A stretch of 64,000 bases of DNA, taken from Proteus vulgaris (GTDB lineage: Bacteria; Pseudomonadota; Gammaproteobacteria; Enterobacterales; Enterobacteriaceae). The notes beneath the pieces are model-generated. The model did not search any database. It was not told the DNA's origin and was given only the letters and a program-made list of their open reading frames with translations. Shown piece after piece: positions 18,003 through 26,858 of the stretch; the stretch's first letter is position 1, and every line of letters starts with the position of its first letter. The stretch covers positions 1 to 64,000 of the forward strand of contig NZ_CP047346.1 of NCBI RefSeq assembly GCF_011045815.1, read 5' to 3'. A program made the position numbers and the translations under genes.

Positions 18003-19190
18003 GGAAGGTGCGAATAAGCGGGGAAATTCTTCTCGGCTGACTCAGTCATTTCATTTCTTCATGTTTGAGCCGTTTTTTCTCCCGTAAATGCCTTGAATCA
18101 GCCTATTTAGACCGTTTCTTCGCCATTTAAGGCGTTATTCCCAGTTTTTAGTGAGATCTCTCCCACTGACGTATCATTTGGTCCGCCCGAAACAGGTTGG
18201 CCAGCGTGAATAACATCGCCAGTTGGTTATCGTTTTTCAGCAACCCCTTGTATCTGGCTTTCACGAAGCCGAACTGTCGCTTGATGATGCGAAATGGGTG
18301 CTCCACCTTGGCCCGGATGCTGGCTTTCATGTATTCGATGTTGATGGCCGTTTTGTTCTTGCGTGGATGCTGTTTCAAGGTTCTTACCTTGCCGGGGCGC
18401 TCGGCGATCAGCCAGTCCACCTCGGCCAGCTCCTCGCGCTGTGGCGCCCCTTGGTAGCCGGCATCGGCTGAGACAAATTGCTCCTCTCCATGCAGCAGAT
18501 TACCCAGCTGATTGAGGTCATGCTCGTTGGCCGCGGTGGTGACTAGGCTGTGGGTCAGGCCACTCTTGGCATCGACACCAATGTGGGCCTTCATGCCAAA
18601 GTGCCACTGATTGCCTTTCTTGGTCTGATGCATCTGCGGATCGCGTTGCTGCTCTTTGTTCTTGGTCGAGCTGGGTGCCTCAATGATGGTGGCATCGACC
18701 AAGGTGCCTTGAGTCATCATGACGCCTGCTTCGGCCAGCCAGCGATTGATGGTCTTGAACAATTGGCGGGCCAGTTGATGCTGCTCCAGCAGGTGGCGGA
18801 AATTCATGATGGTGGTGCGGTCCGGCAAGGCGCTATCCAGGGATAACCGGGCAAACAGACGCATGGAGGCGATTTCGTACAGAGCATCTTCCATCGCGCC
18901 ATCGCTCAGGTTGTACCAATGCTGCATGCAGTGAATGCGTAGCATGGTTTCCAGCGGATAAGGTCGCCGGCCATTACCAGCCTTGGGATAAAACGGCTCG
19001 ATGACTTCCACCATGTTTTGCCATGGCAGAATCTGCTCCATGCGGGACAAGAAAATCTCTTTTCTGGTCTGACGGCGCTTACTGCTGAATTCACTGTCGG
19101 CGAAGGTGAGCTGATGACTCATGATGAACCCTTTTTCATGGCTCCAGATGACAAACATGATCTCATATCAGGGACTTGTTCGCACCTTCC
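18003..19190 (-). mobile_element. IS5
   Basis: 1188 bp with 16-bp ends GGAAGGTGCGAATAAG (left) and the complement of GGAAGGTGCGAACAAG (right), as in IS5 of E. coli. The flanking tetranucleotides CTAA and CTAG both fit the YTAR target but differ, so it is not a simple single insertion at both borders. Confidence 0.92.
18148..19158 (-). CDS. insH: IS5 transposase
   Basis: 336 residues; the core from MSHQLTFADSEFSSKRRQT is the well-known IS5 transposase. Catalytic regions: TLVDATIIEAPSST (first Asp), FVSADAGYQGA (second Asp), and the YREK-like C-terminal region around HPFRIIKRQFGF. The longer start (MFVIWSH) and the MSHQL start at 19122 are both used in annotations. It looks intact. Confidence 0.92.
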   Translation of the reverse strand: MFVIWSHEKGFIMSHQLTFADSEFSSKRRQTRKEIFLSRMEQILPWQNMVEVIEPFYPKAGNGRRPYPLETMLRIHCMQHWYNLSDGAMEDALYEIASMRLFARLSLDSALPDRTTIMNFRHLLEQHQLARQLFKTINRWLAEAGVMMTQGTLVDATIIEAPSSTKNKEQQRDPQMHQTKKGNQWHFGMKAHIGVDAKSGLTHSLVTTAANEHDLNQLGNLLHGEEQFVSADAGYQGAPQREELAEVDWLIAERPGKVRTLKQHPRKNKTAINIEYMKASIRAKVEHPFRIIKRQFGFVKARYKGLLKNDNQLAMLFTLANLFRADQMIRQWERSH

Positions 19191-19295
19191 CTAGCCCAGT
19201 GAGTTTGTTCAACGCCTTTATCATCGCGTAAGTTTCTCCTACCTGACCGTTATAATTTCGCAGGCTCAATCTGCCACCAAGTAGTTGCTTCACTC
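19191..19295 (-). mobile_element. IS5-group transposase, 3' fragment
   Basis: The minus strand reads RVKQLLGGRLSLRNYNGQVG, then ETYAMIKALNKLTGLG, parallel to the C-terminus of the intact neighbour (RIKQLLGGSLSMRNYN). It is cut on the right by that neighbour and on the left by IS5. Its own last codons lie at 16500-16570. Confidence 0.8.
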
Positions 19296-20354
19296 GGCTT
19301 TGTTTCCTAAATCGCGCCAACACACAAAGCTCCCCCCTGCTGTTCACGTATTAGACAAAATACTGTGTTTCAGGCATACCTAGCTTAGTCAGTTTGTTTA
19401 ATGCTTTTATCATGGCGTAAGCCTCCCCGACTTGAGCATTGTAATTTCTCATGCTCAAGCTGCCGCCGAGCAACTGCTTTATCCGATGCATGGCGGTTTC
19501 AGAGATTGAGCGACGATGGTAGCCATAGCGTTTCTTCCACTTTTTATTTGAGCCGTAAAGCTTTTGAAAACTCACGGCTAAATTGCGTGGATGCCCTTGT
19601 TTCCAATAGGCTGCACCATCGCGTGGAGGAATAAGGCTAAAGGCCCGTTTACGGCGGATAACCGTGTGACATTCTCGCGTATCATAGGCACCATCTCCTG
19701 AAATCGTATGGATTTTCCGGTAGGTTTGATTAAGCAAATTTGGCAGCACTTCAGCATCTGTCACATTCGATAAACTGAGCTCAGCCGCAATAATCTCGTG
19801 AGTATGAGTGTCAACGGCAATATGCAGTTTTCGCCAAACTCGGCGTTTGCCATCCGTACCATGCTTCTTCACTTTCCATTCTCCTTCGCCATAGACTTTT
19901 AGCCCTGTGGCATCGATAGCTAAGTGCTCAATAGCGCCCCTTGTCTTAGTTTTAAAGGAGATGTTAACTGTCTTAGCGCGTTTGCTGATACAGGTATAAT
20001 GCGGGCAAACTAATGGTACGTTTGCCAGTTTAAATACCGAATTGATAAAGCCTTGTAGGGCTCGCAATGGCATAGAAAAAACACGCTTAACCATCAGTGC
20101 GGTAGTGATCGCCAAATCACTAAACACAAGTGGCCGACCTTTTTTGCTTGGCCCTGTTGTCGCTTTCCAAGTAGCGATCGCTTCCTCATCAATCCAGAAG
20201 GTCAATGAGCCACGGTTAATCAAGGCTTGATTGTACTGTTTCCAGTTGGTTGTCTTATAGCGAGGCTTTGGCACGGTTGATTAGTGGAGCTGTGAATGAT
20301 GCCGATCTGATCACTGATTACAGATTTAGTTCCATCGATTTAGGAAACAAAGCC
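19296..20354 (-). mobile_element. intact IS5-group insertion sequence
   Basis: 1059 bp bounded by the perfect inverted repeats GGCTTTGTTTCCTAAATCG (19296-19314) and CGATTTAGGAAACAAAGCC (20336-20354). It has a single transposase gene. The left neighbour is a fragment of a related element and the right neighbour is an hsdR fragment. No matching target duplication is visible, so one border has been deleted or recombined. Confidence 0.88.
19351..20274 (-). CDS. IS5-family transposase
   Basis: 307 residues of the IS903-like DDE type: LAIDATGLKVYGEGEWK with the first Asp, ISGDGAYDTRECH with the second, and the C-terminal R-x3-E region RRSISETAMHRIKQLLGG. Full length with no interruptions. The diverged fragments at 1375, 15411 and 19191 are relatives. 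Confidence 0.92.
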   Translation of the reverse strand: MPKPRYKTTNWKQYNQALINRGSLTFWIDEEAIATWKATTGPSKKGRPLVFSDLAITTALMVKRVFSMPLRALQGFINSVFKLANVPLVCPHYTCISKRAKTVNISFKTKTRGAIEHLAIDATGLKVYGEGEWKVKKHGTDGKRRVWRKLHIAVDTHTHEIIAAELSLSNVTDAEVLPNLLNQTYRKIHTISGDGAYDTRECHTVIRRKRAFSLIPPRDGAAYWKQGHPRNLAVSFQKLYGSNKKWKKRYGYHRRSISETAMHRIKQLLGGSLSMRNYNAQVGEAYAMIKALNKLTKLGMPETQYFV

Positions 20355-21075
20355 GACCGTATCGTGTCCTTCACGGGTGTCTGGCGGTGACATAGCGACA
20401 ACCGAAGTCACCTTGCCAATTTGGTCAAGAAGCTTTTTGTATTGGATGGCAGACGCTTTTGAGTCACAAGCAAGCTGACCCTTTAAACCTTGGCGTTTGA
20501 AGTTTTGGAAATGGTCAGAAATATCATGAGCGATAAGTTCAATACGACCCTCGGTTTGATAGATTTGACCTTTCTGAGCGAACTTCTTCTTCAAATCGGT
20601 ACGTTGTTTTTCGGTCAGCTTATCGGTGATGCGGTCGAACCAAGCATCAAGCGCTTTGTCGTTGGTGCTTAACTCGGGAACACGCTCTTCATATAGTAAG
20701 GGGGTAACGGTTTTATCTTCCACCGCCTGTTGCATGGTGTACGAGTGAATGATTTTACCGAATTTGTTTTCGGTCTTGTCATCTTGCAGCAGTGGTGTCC
20801 CCGTAAAGCCAATGTAAGCGGCTTTTGGCAGCGCCTGTTGCATTCGAATGTTGTTTTCACCGTTTTGGCTGCGGTGGCCTTCATCAACTAGGACAATCAT
20901 GTCAGGGCTGTCGTTATAACACTCTGGCAGTTCAATCGCGGTGCCAAACTTGTTGATGATGGAGAAGATGATGCGCTCGTTGCCTTTGCCGATTTGCTCC
21001 GCTAAGCGGCGGCCTGTGGTTACCATGGCTGTTTTACGATCTTTTTCAGACAGTGCACCGCCAAATGATTGGACA
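20355..21075 (-). pseudogene. hsdR: type I restriction HsdR, internal fragment
   Basis: About 240 residues of the HsdR motor: SFGGALSEKDRKTAMVTTGR, the Walker B-like box VLVDEGHRSQNG, motif III GFTGTPLL and the segment SVVAMSPPDTREGHD. Both the nuclease N-terminus and the rest of the helicase are missing. It is cut by the IS5-group element on the downstream side and fused near 21075 to another broken gene. It encodes no working restriction enzyme. Confidence 0.85.
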
Positions 21076-21454
21076 CCGCTTTGCCGTCGCTGCTCGCAGC
21101 AGCCAGCTTCATGGCCAGCGCCGCCTCGTGAGTCTGCGCGTCAAAGTTTCTGAACTTGGTCGCATCAGCGCCGAGGTAAGCAAGGATGCGCATTTTTTCA
21201 GTAAGCGGTGGCTCGGGGTGTGCAGCAACTTTTGGGGCGAGCTGAACGACCTGAACCCATTCCTCCTGCGAAATCGCACCGGTAATAGCCTACATGTTGC
21301 GCCCGAGTTCCTGCATGATCTTGCGTAGCGCCAGTGGCTCAACCTGGGTAGCGTCACCAGCCCAAGCTGGCAACTGAAAACCCCATAAAAGCAGGCAGGC
21401 CGTAACGGTCAGGGTGATAGTTCCAAATGCGTGGCTGTGTTTGCGGTGGGTCAT
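21076..21454 (-). pseudogene. exported small protein gene with amber stop, truncated
   Basis: Starts at 21454 after CAGGAG. The first ~50 residues include a signal peptide (LTVTACLLLWGFQLPAWA). An amber codon follows GRNM at 21292-21290, but the frame continues open with AITGAISQEEWVQVVQLAPK, HPEPPLTEKMRILAYLGADA and NFDAQTHEAALAMKLAAASS. It then breaks into hsdR sequence. The pattern recalls four-helix cytochrome c'-type or related periplasmic proteins, but no CxxCH is present in the retained part. It follows the ABC operon on the same strand. Confidence 0.6.
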
Positions 21455-21482
21455 GAAATTCTCCTGTAATTCAATCGTTCTC

Positions 21483-22193
21483 TCATTCGAACTCCCGCCC
21501 TTCGCCAGCTTCCTCATGGGTCACGCCGTCGCGGATGTGGTAGATGCGCTTGAATGTGGGGATGATCTTTTCGTCATGGGTGACGACGATGATGGCGGTC
21601 TCTAACTTCCGGGCCATGTCGTTGAGGATGCGGATTACAGCCATGGCGCGCTCGGAATCCAGCGGCGCAGTAGGTTCATCGGCCAGGATCACCGGCGGAC
21701 GATTGACCAGTCCGCGCGCGATGGCGACCCGTTGCTGCTCGCCACCGGAGAGTTGCGAGGGCATTGCGCGAGCTCGGTGTTGCACATCAAGCGCTGTGAG
21801 CAATTCCAGTGCCTTCGCGCGCGACTCTCCATTCGCGACGCCTGCAAGCATCGGCAGCAGCGCCACGTTGTCGGTGACATCGAGAAACGGAATCAGGTAC
21901 GGCGCCTGGAAAACGAAACCGATCTTGTCACGCCGTAAGGCGCGCAGGTCGCGGACTTTCCAGCCATCGGCGTAGATCACTTCATCGCCCAGCGTCATGC
22001 GACCGGCGGTCGGTTCGATCACCGCACCCAGACACTTGAGCAGCGTGCTCTTGCCGGACCCGGAAGGGCCGATCAGTCCCACCACTTCACCAGGCGCAAC
22101 ATGCATATTCACGTCTCTCAAGGCAAAGACAGCGGTGTCACCATCGCCATACCGCTTGCTTAAACTTTCGATGTGTATCCCTTTGCCACTCAT
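21483..22193 (-). CDS. ABC transporter ATPase (MacB/LolD-like)
   Basis: 236 residues with Walker A GPSGSGKSTLLK near residue 42, Q-loop FVFQAPYLIPF, signature LSGGEQQRVAIARGL, Walker B VILADEPTA and H-loop VVTHDEKI. The usual DEPT-G residue reads APLD, the D-loop being slightly changed. The start at 22193 follows GGAGG in the end of the permease gene. Together with the adaptor and permease it forms a DevBCA/MacAB-type exporter. GC-rich like its operon and unlike the flanking backbone. Confidence 0.92.
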   Translation of the reverse strand: MSGKGIHIESLSKRYGDGDTAVFALRDVNMHVAPGEVVGLIGPSGSGKSTLLKCLGAVIEPTAGRMTLGDEVIYADGWKVRDLRALRRDKIGFVFQAPYLIPFLDVTDNVALLPMLAGVANGESRAKALELLTALDVQHRARAMPSQLSGGEQQRVAIARGLVNRPPVILADEPTAPLDSERAMAVIRILNDMARKLETAIIVVTHDEKIIPTFKRIYHIRDGVTHEEAGEGREFE

Positions 22194-22194
22194 C

Positions 22195-23400
22195 TCAACC
22201 TCCAATGGCTTCGGCCGGATCGACCTTGAGTGCCATGCTAATGGCGACGAGGCTAGCTAGAACGCAGATCACGAGCACAGCAAAAAAACCGGCGACAGAA
22301 TCCATTGGCGTGAGCAGGACATATTTTGGAAAAGCCGGTGCTGAAAAGGTGGCTGTGATCTTGCCGACCACGAAGCCAATCACGCCCAGGGCGAGCGCCT
22401 GCTGCATGATCATCGCGGCGATGGTTCGGTTGCGTGTGCCGATGAGCTTCAACACCGCGATCTCACGGATTTTGTCCATCGTCAGCGAATAGATGATGAA
22501 GGCAACGATGGCCGCGCTAACGATGGCCAGAATCACAAGGAACATGCCGATCTGCTTGGCCGAGGTGGCGATCAGCTTGCCGACGAGGATGTCTTCCATC
22601 TGTGCCCGGGTGTAGACCGTCAAACGCTTCCAGCGCTGGATGGATTCGGCAACCTCGTCCGGCGCATGACCAGGTTTCAGAGTGACCAGCACGGTATTGA
22701 CGAACGCGTTGCTGCTCTGTGAAGCAATCACGGCATCCAGCAAACCTGGATCACCGGGTCGATTGAAGACCGGGTTGGCTTCGGTGCGACGCCGGCTTTG
22801 CCAGATGGCATCGTTGTCCTTGAGGAACTGGGCCTCCTGGGCATCTTTGAGCGGAATGAATACCATCGGGTCGCCGCTGGACGACACCATGCGCCGTGTC
22901 AGCCCCACGACGGTGTAATGATTGCGGCGAATGGCAAGACGATCTCCCAGTTTGAAGCCGGTGGCGATGTCGGCCACAGCCTCGTAGTGACCGCGCGTGA
23001 TCTGGCGTCCAGCGACGAGATAAGGAGGCCATCCGGGTGTAGCCCCCAACGCACCGGGCGCGATGCCGACCACCATGGTGCGTACATCACTCTCGCCCTT
23101 GCGTACCTGCATGGTCAGGTAGGTCGCGTTCGCTGCCTGTGAGACTCCCGGCATGGCGAGAATGGCGCGATACACGTCATCGTTGAGGCTGGACGACTCC
23201 GCATAAGGACCCAGAGTATCCTTTTGCACCACCCAAAGGTCAGCGCCACTGTTGTCGAGCAACGCCTTGCCGTCGTCCACCATGCCTCGGTACACCCCAG
23301 CCATGACTAGGGTGACGCCGATCAGCAGACCCAGACCGATGCCGGTGAAGACGAATTTCCCCCAGGCATGGAGAATGTCGCGGCCGGCCAGGCTGATCAT
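22195..23400 (-). CDS. ABC transporter permease (FtsX/MacB-type)
   Basis: 401 residues: an N-terminal membrane segment (FVFTGIGLGLLIGVTLVMAG), a large periplasmic MacB-PCD-like region, then three C-terminal membrane segments (the first FLVILAIVSAAIVAFIIYSL). This is the topology of FtsX-type permeases driven by LolD-like ATPases. The start overlaps the adaptor stop (ATGA). Substrate unknown. Confidence 0.9.
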   Translation of the reverse strand: MISLAGRDILHAWGKFVFTGIGLGLLIGVTLVMAGVYRGMVDDGKALLDNSGADLWVVQKDTLGPYAESSSLNDDVYRAILAMPGVSQAANATYLTMQVRKGESDVRTMVVGIAPGALGATPGWPPYLVAGRQITRGHYEAVADIATGFKLGDRLAIRRNHYTVVGLTRRMVSSSGDPMVFIPLKDAQEAQFLKDNDAIWQSRRRTEANPVFNRPGDPGLLDAVIASQSSNAFVNTVLVTLKPGHAPDEVAESIQRWKRLTVYTRAQMEDILVGKLIATSAKQIGMFLVILAIVSAAIVAFIIYSLTMDKIREIAVLKLIGTRNRTIAAMIMQQALALGVIGFVVGKITATFSAPAFPKYVLLTPMDSVAGFFAVLVICVLASLVAISMALKVDPAEAIGG

Positions 23401-24548
23401 CGTGAAACTCCCGGGATATGCTCGACCACATGGATGCGGCTGCGCGCCGTCAGTGCCTTTTCGCTATAGGTCACAACCTGGTCCCCATTCTTGAGCCCTT
23501 CGCGCACCTGCACGTAACCATTGAGGTCGGAAGTGCCGAGCTTGACCGGGGAGAAATGCAGATCACCATCCACGATTTGCCAGACACCAACTTTATCGCC
23601 TTCACGCTGGACGGCAGCGTTGGGGATCAGTGGAGCGGCCGGGAGCGCCGGCAAGTCAACCGTGACTTCGGCCAGTTCACCCACTGGTGGCAAAGGTTCT
23701 GGTTTGTTATCGAATGTCACCTTGGCAAGCGTTTCCTCGGTTACCGCGTCGGCCTTGGGTTCCACCCGCAGCACGCGACCTTTCAAGGTCTGGCCACCAC
23801 GCGAACGCAGGACGATATGAGCCGGCAGCCCCCCAGCCAGCCCCGATGCGCTGATCTGGTCGAAGCGCACATTGATCCACAAACTCTTGGGGTCGATCAC
23901 TTCCACCACGGCCTGGCCCGCGACGATGGTCGTGCCGGGATTGGCATCGCGCACGGCGACTACACCGTCGACCGGCGCGATCAGGCGCAGATTGCTCCGC
24001 TGCGCGACGAGTGCTTCGTGGTCGGAGCGTGCCCGGGCAATATCTTCCCGAGCGGCGGATAGGGCGGCATCGGCGATCTGCAGTTCCTGCCGCTTGGTGG
24101 TGACGATTTCCTCGCTGGTCGAGCGCACCGCAAACAATTGCTCATAGCGGCGCGCCTGGGTTTGCGCGTAGGCTTGCCGGGCTTCTGCCTCACGCAAAGC
24201 CGCTTCCGCCCGCTTGAATACAGACTCCTGTGAGCGCACCCGATCATCAAGGTCGACCGGCTCCATCTCGCCGAGCACCTGTCCGGCCTTGACCTGGTCG
24301 CCTACATGCACCTCCAGGCGTTTGACGCGCCCGGCAAACGTCGGCCCGATCTTGTAGGTGTAGCGCGCCTCCACCGTGCCGATGCCGAACAGCGCCGGTG
24401 TGATAGCCCGTGATTCCACGCTTGCCACCGTCACAGCGACCGGGGCGAGCGGCCCTGATCGCAGACCGACATAAATAAAAAGCACCAGCAAAGGAATGAT
24501 GACGGCAAGCAGTGCCAGGGTGCGGCCTTGCAAGGGTAACTTTTTCAT
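23397..24548 (-). CDS. HlyD-family periplasmic adaptor
   Basis: 383 residues: one N-terminal membrane anchor (LALLAVIIPLLVLFIYVGL), a lipoyl/barrel-sandwich half (VGDQVKAGQVLGEME), a coiled-coil hairpin (~95-190), the second half APVDGVVAVRDANPG, and a beta-barrel. It would bridge the ABC permease to an outer-membrane channel; no TolC gene is present. Its ATG overlaps the TetR stop (ATGA). Confidence 0.92.
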   Translation of the reverse strand: MKKLPLQGRTLALLAVIIPLLVLFIYVGLRSGPLAPVAVTVASVESRAITPALFGIGTVEARYTYKIGPTFAGRVKRLEVHVGDQVKAGQVLGEMEPVDLDDRVRSQESVFKRAEAALREAEARQAYAQTQARRYEQLFAVRSTSEEIVTTKRQELQIADAALSAAREDIARARSDHEALVAQRSNLRLIAPVDGVVAVRDANPGTTIVAGQAVVEVIDPKSLWINVRFDQISASGLAGGLPAHIVLRSRGGQTLKGRVLRVEPKADAVTEETLAKVTFDNKPEPLPPVGELAEVTVDLPALPAAPLIPNAAVQREGDKVGVWQIVDGDLHFSPVKLGTSDLNGYVQVREGLKNGDQVVTYSEKALTARSRIHVVEHIPGVSR

Positions 24549-25153
24549 TGCGCACTCCTTATGCCACGTCGATAAATTGCAAAGACGCGCGGCGCATCGC
24601 GGTGCATACGTCCCACATCACCCGCCAACAGCGATTGCATGACCAAGCCCTGGATCGTGCCAATGAACAGCGTTGCCGCCGCCTCGTTGTCAAGCGAGGG
24701 AGACAACTCGCCGCTGGCCTTGCCTTTCTCGATGAGACGATGCAAACGTTCGCCGTAGCGCTGAATCAAGGTTTGCACCATGCGCTTGGCCGGTGTCGAT
24801 TCGGCACGCTGAAGCTCACCAAACATCATTCTTGGCACGCCTGGGTGCTCAGCTACGAATTCGATGTGACTCATGAACATCGCCTCCATGGCTGCCAAGG
24901 GCGACTCGATTCCTTGTGCGGATCGATCGATTCTGGCTAATAGGCGTTCTGCTACCCACTCCATGACCGCCTGCCAAATGGCTTCCTTGTTCGGGAAGTG
25001 CCGAAACAGCGCACCCTGGGTCAAGTTCATGTGTTTAGCGATAGCCGCAGTGGTTATCTCGCTTGGGTTTTGTGAACCGGCAAGCGCCACGACGGACTCG
25101 ACAGTTACGGCACGACGTTCATCGGCCGGCAGATGCTTTGGATGGGTGTCCAC
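24545..25153 (-). CDS. TetR-family regulator of the ABC exporter operon
   Basis: 202 residues from a GTG at 25153, chosen because CAAGGAG is correctly spaced upstream. HTH: ITTAAIAKHMNLTQGALFRHFPNKEAIW; the C-terminal ligand domain is helical. First gene of the operon, so it probably represses its own promoter. The sequence upstream contains TAGTAATTGATTACTATCTT, whose palindromic core AGTAATTGATTACT is a likely operator. Confidence 0.88.
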   Translation of the reverse strand: MDTHPKHLPADERRAVTVESVVALAGSQNPSEITTAAIAKHMNLTQGALFRHFPNKEAIWQAVMEWVAERLLARIDRSAQGIESPLAAMEAMFMSHIEFVAEHPGVPRMMFGELQRAESTPAKRMVQTLIQRYGERLHRLIEKGKASGELSPSLDNEAAATLFIGTIQGLVMQSLLAGDVGRMHRDAPRVFAIYRRGIRSAQ

Positions 25154-25167
25154 GAGCACTCCTTGCA

Positions 25168-25187
25168 AGATAGTAATTGATTACTAT
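25168..25187. promoter_or_regulatory. probable operator of the TetR-HlyD-ABC operon
   Basis: The palindrome AGTAATTGATTACT lies just upstream of the TetR gene and its GTG start. Size, symmetry and position fit a TetR-family operator. Binding is not shown. Confidence 0.5.
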
Positions 25188-25258
25188 CTTACCACAAGAG
25201 GCAACTAAAACAAGAGAAAACCCGACGTACTCGTCAATATCTAGAGTCTGCAATGGGC

Positions 25259-25548
25259 TTAACGTGCTTTATTTTCCGTTTTCTGAGACGTCCCCAGTAC
25301 TCGATTGCCGACTACCAGCTTGCGATTAAACTGCTTAGGATTCCATGAATAATGAACGGATGATGGTATTTGAGTGCTTTCACCTGAGAGGCTTTGCAGA
25401 GATAGGTTGTCCATCTCAAAATCGACCCCTTTCATCTTTAATATCTCACGCATCAGGGCATCGCTTCCCCCTGGGTTAGTAGGCATGGGTCTGCCTGTTA
25501 AGCTGTTAATCCTTGCCTTGGTATACAAGCCATAGCCAAGCTTTATTA
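25259..25548 (-). pseudogene. C-terminal fragment of unknown protein cut by an IS
   Basis: An open frame runs without a proper start from the IS border at 25549 to a stop at 25259: KLGYGLYTKARINSLTGRPM, then GGSDALMREILKMKG. No good ribosome site precedes an internal start. It appears to be the tail of a larger gene. I do not recognise the family. Confidence 0.45.
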
Positions 25549-25549
25549 G

Positions 25550-26747
25550 GGAAGGTGCGAATAAGTCCGAGATGTGAGATCATCGTGTTGTAACCTGAAC
25601 CCAGAATGAGTAACCGGATGAGCCAGCAACTGACTTTTGCCGACAGTGAGTTTTCCAGTAAACGCCGCCAGACCCGCAAAGAAGTTTTCCTTGGCAGAAT
25701 GGATGACTTGCTTCCCTGGGACAAATTACTTGGCGTTATCGAGCCTGTGTATCCCAAGGCCGGTAATGGTCGCAGGCCCTATCCGCTGGAAACCATGCTG
25801 CGTATTCACTGCATGCAGCAATGGTACAACCTGAGCGATGAGGCCATGGAAGATGCCCTCTATGAAATCGCCTCCATGCGCCAATTTGCTCGCCTGTCAC
25901 TGGATAAAGCCATTCCAGACCGCACTACCATCATGAATTTCCGGCATTTGCTGGAGCAGCATGAACTGGCCCGCAAAATCTTCAGTACCGTTAATCACTG
26001 GCTAGCAGAGTGTGGCGTTCTAATGACCCAGGGCACCTTGGTGGATGCCACCATCATTCAAGCCCCCAGCTCTACCAAAAACAAACACAACAGCCGTGAT
26101 GAAGACATGCACCAGACCAAGAAAGGTAACCAGTGGTACTTCGGCATGAAAGCGCACATTGGCGTGGACGCCAAAAGTGGCCTGACCCACAGTCTGGTGA
26201 CCACGGCGGCTAACGAGCACGACCTCAATCAGGTTGGCAAGTTACTGCATGGCGATGAAGAATTTATCTCAGCCGATGCTGGTTATCAGGGGGCCGAAAA
26301 GCGCGATGAGCTCAGCGATGTCAGCGCAGACTGGCTTATCGCCAAGCGTCCCGGCAAAGTGAATGCATTGAAGCAACACCCGCGCAAGAACAAGCTGGCC
26401 ATCCGTTACGAATACCTGAAAGCGAGTATCCGAGCGAAGGTTGAGCATCCATTTCGGATAGTAAAATGTCAGTTTGGTTTCGTCAAAGCCAGGTACAAGG
26501 GGCTGGCTAAAAATGACAGTCAACTGGCGATGTTATTCACCCTGGCGAACCTGGTTCGAGTTGACTAATTGATACGGGCACAGGCGAGATCTACCTGAAA
26601 TGAGGAAATTGGCCTGAAACAGGGCCAAAATCAGCCACGAAGAGACGATTTTGGGCTGAAAATTGGAAAATTGAGCCACAGGACGTCGATAAAGGACGGT
26701 TTGGGGCGTCATATCGGGAGCTGCGGACCACTTAATCGCAGCTTCCC
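25550..26747 (+). mobile_element. IS5-like insertion sequence
   Basis: Ends GGAAGGTGCGAATAAG at 25550 and, at the right, the complement of GGAAGCTGCGATTAAG ending at 26747. Length 1198 bp. Flanks TTAG and CTAA are each YTAR but not identical. The protein is a close relative of, not identical to, IS5 InsH. Confidence 0.88.
25606..26568 (+). CDS. IS5-family transposase
   Basis: 320 residues, collinear with InsH of IS5 at 18148-19158 but with many substitutions and a slightly shorter C-terminus. Contains TLVDATIIQAPSST, FISADAGYQGA and HPFRIVKCQFGFVKARYKG. A second ATG at 25618 (MSQQLTF) matches the IS5 short start. No interruption seen. Confidence 0.9.
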   Translation: MSNRMSQQLTFADSEFSSKRRQTRKEVFLGRMDDLLPWDKLLGVIEPVYPKAGNGRRPYPLETMLRIHCMQQWYNLSDEAMEDALYEIASMRQFARLSLDKAIPDRTTIMNFRHLLEQHELARKIFSTVNHWLAECGVLMTQGTLVDATIIQAPSSTKNKHNSRDEDMHQTKKGNQWYFGMKAHIGVDAKSGLTHSLVTTAANEHDLNQVGKLLHGDEEFISADAGYQGAEKRDELSDVSADWLIAKRPGKVNALKQHPRKNKLAIRYEYLKASIRAKVEHPFRIVKCQFGFVKARYKGLAKNDSQLAMLFTLANLVRVD

Positions 26748-26858
26748 TAAGAAATATCAAAGTAGTCATATAGAATATAAATGAAATATTCATATTAGTT
26801 ACATAGGGATTTCGTTTCTTAAATCTACGCTTTCTTCTCATTACAACATTCCAATTTA

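Larger units (their letters stand above)
16571..19190. mobile_element. IS5-bounded unit carrying dhaT-dhaG'
   Basis: Both outer ends carry the identical 16-bp IS5 end: GGAAGGTGCGAACAAG at 16571-16586 and its complement at 19175-19190. Only these 16 bp of IS5 are present on the left; a full IS5 occupies 18003-19190. The flanks are CCAG and CTAG, which agree with the IS5 YTAR target apart from one base. Removing the unit plus one copy of the target restores an open frame in the host IS5-group transposase. Movement as one unit is an inference. Confidence 0.6.

Noticed and set aside
18003..26747. IS5 and the IS5-like element as a composite transposon around the ABC operon
   Set aside because: The two elements differ in sequence, have unequal flanks and a third IS plus hsdR debris between; no duplication supports joint movement.
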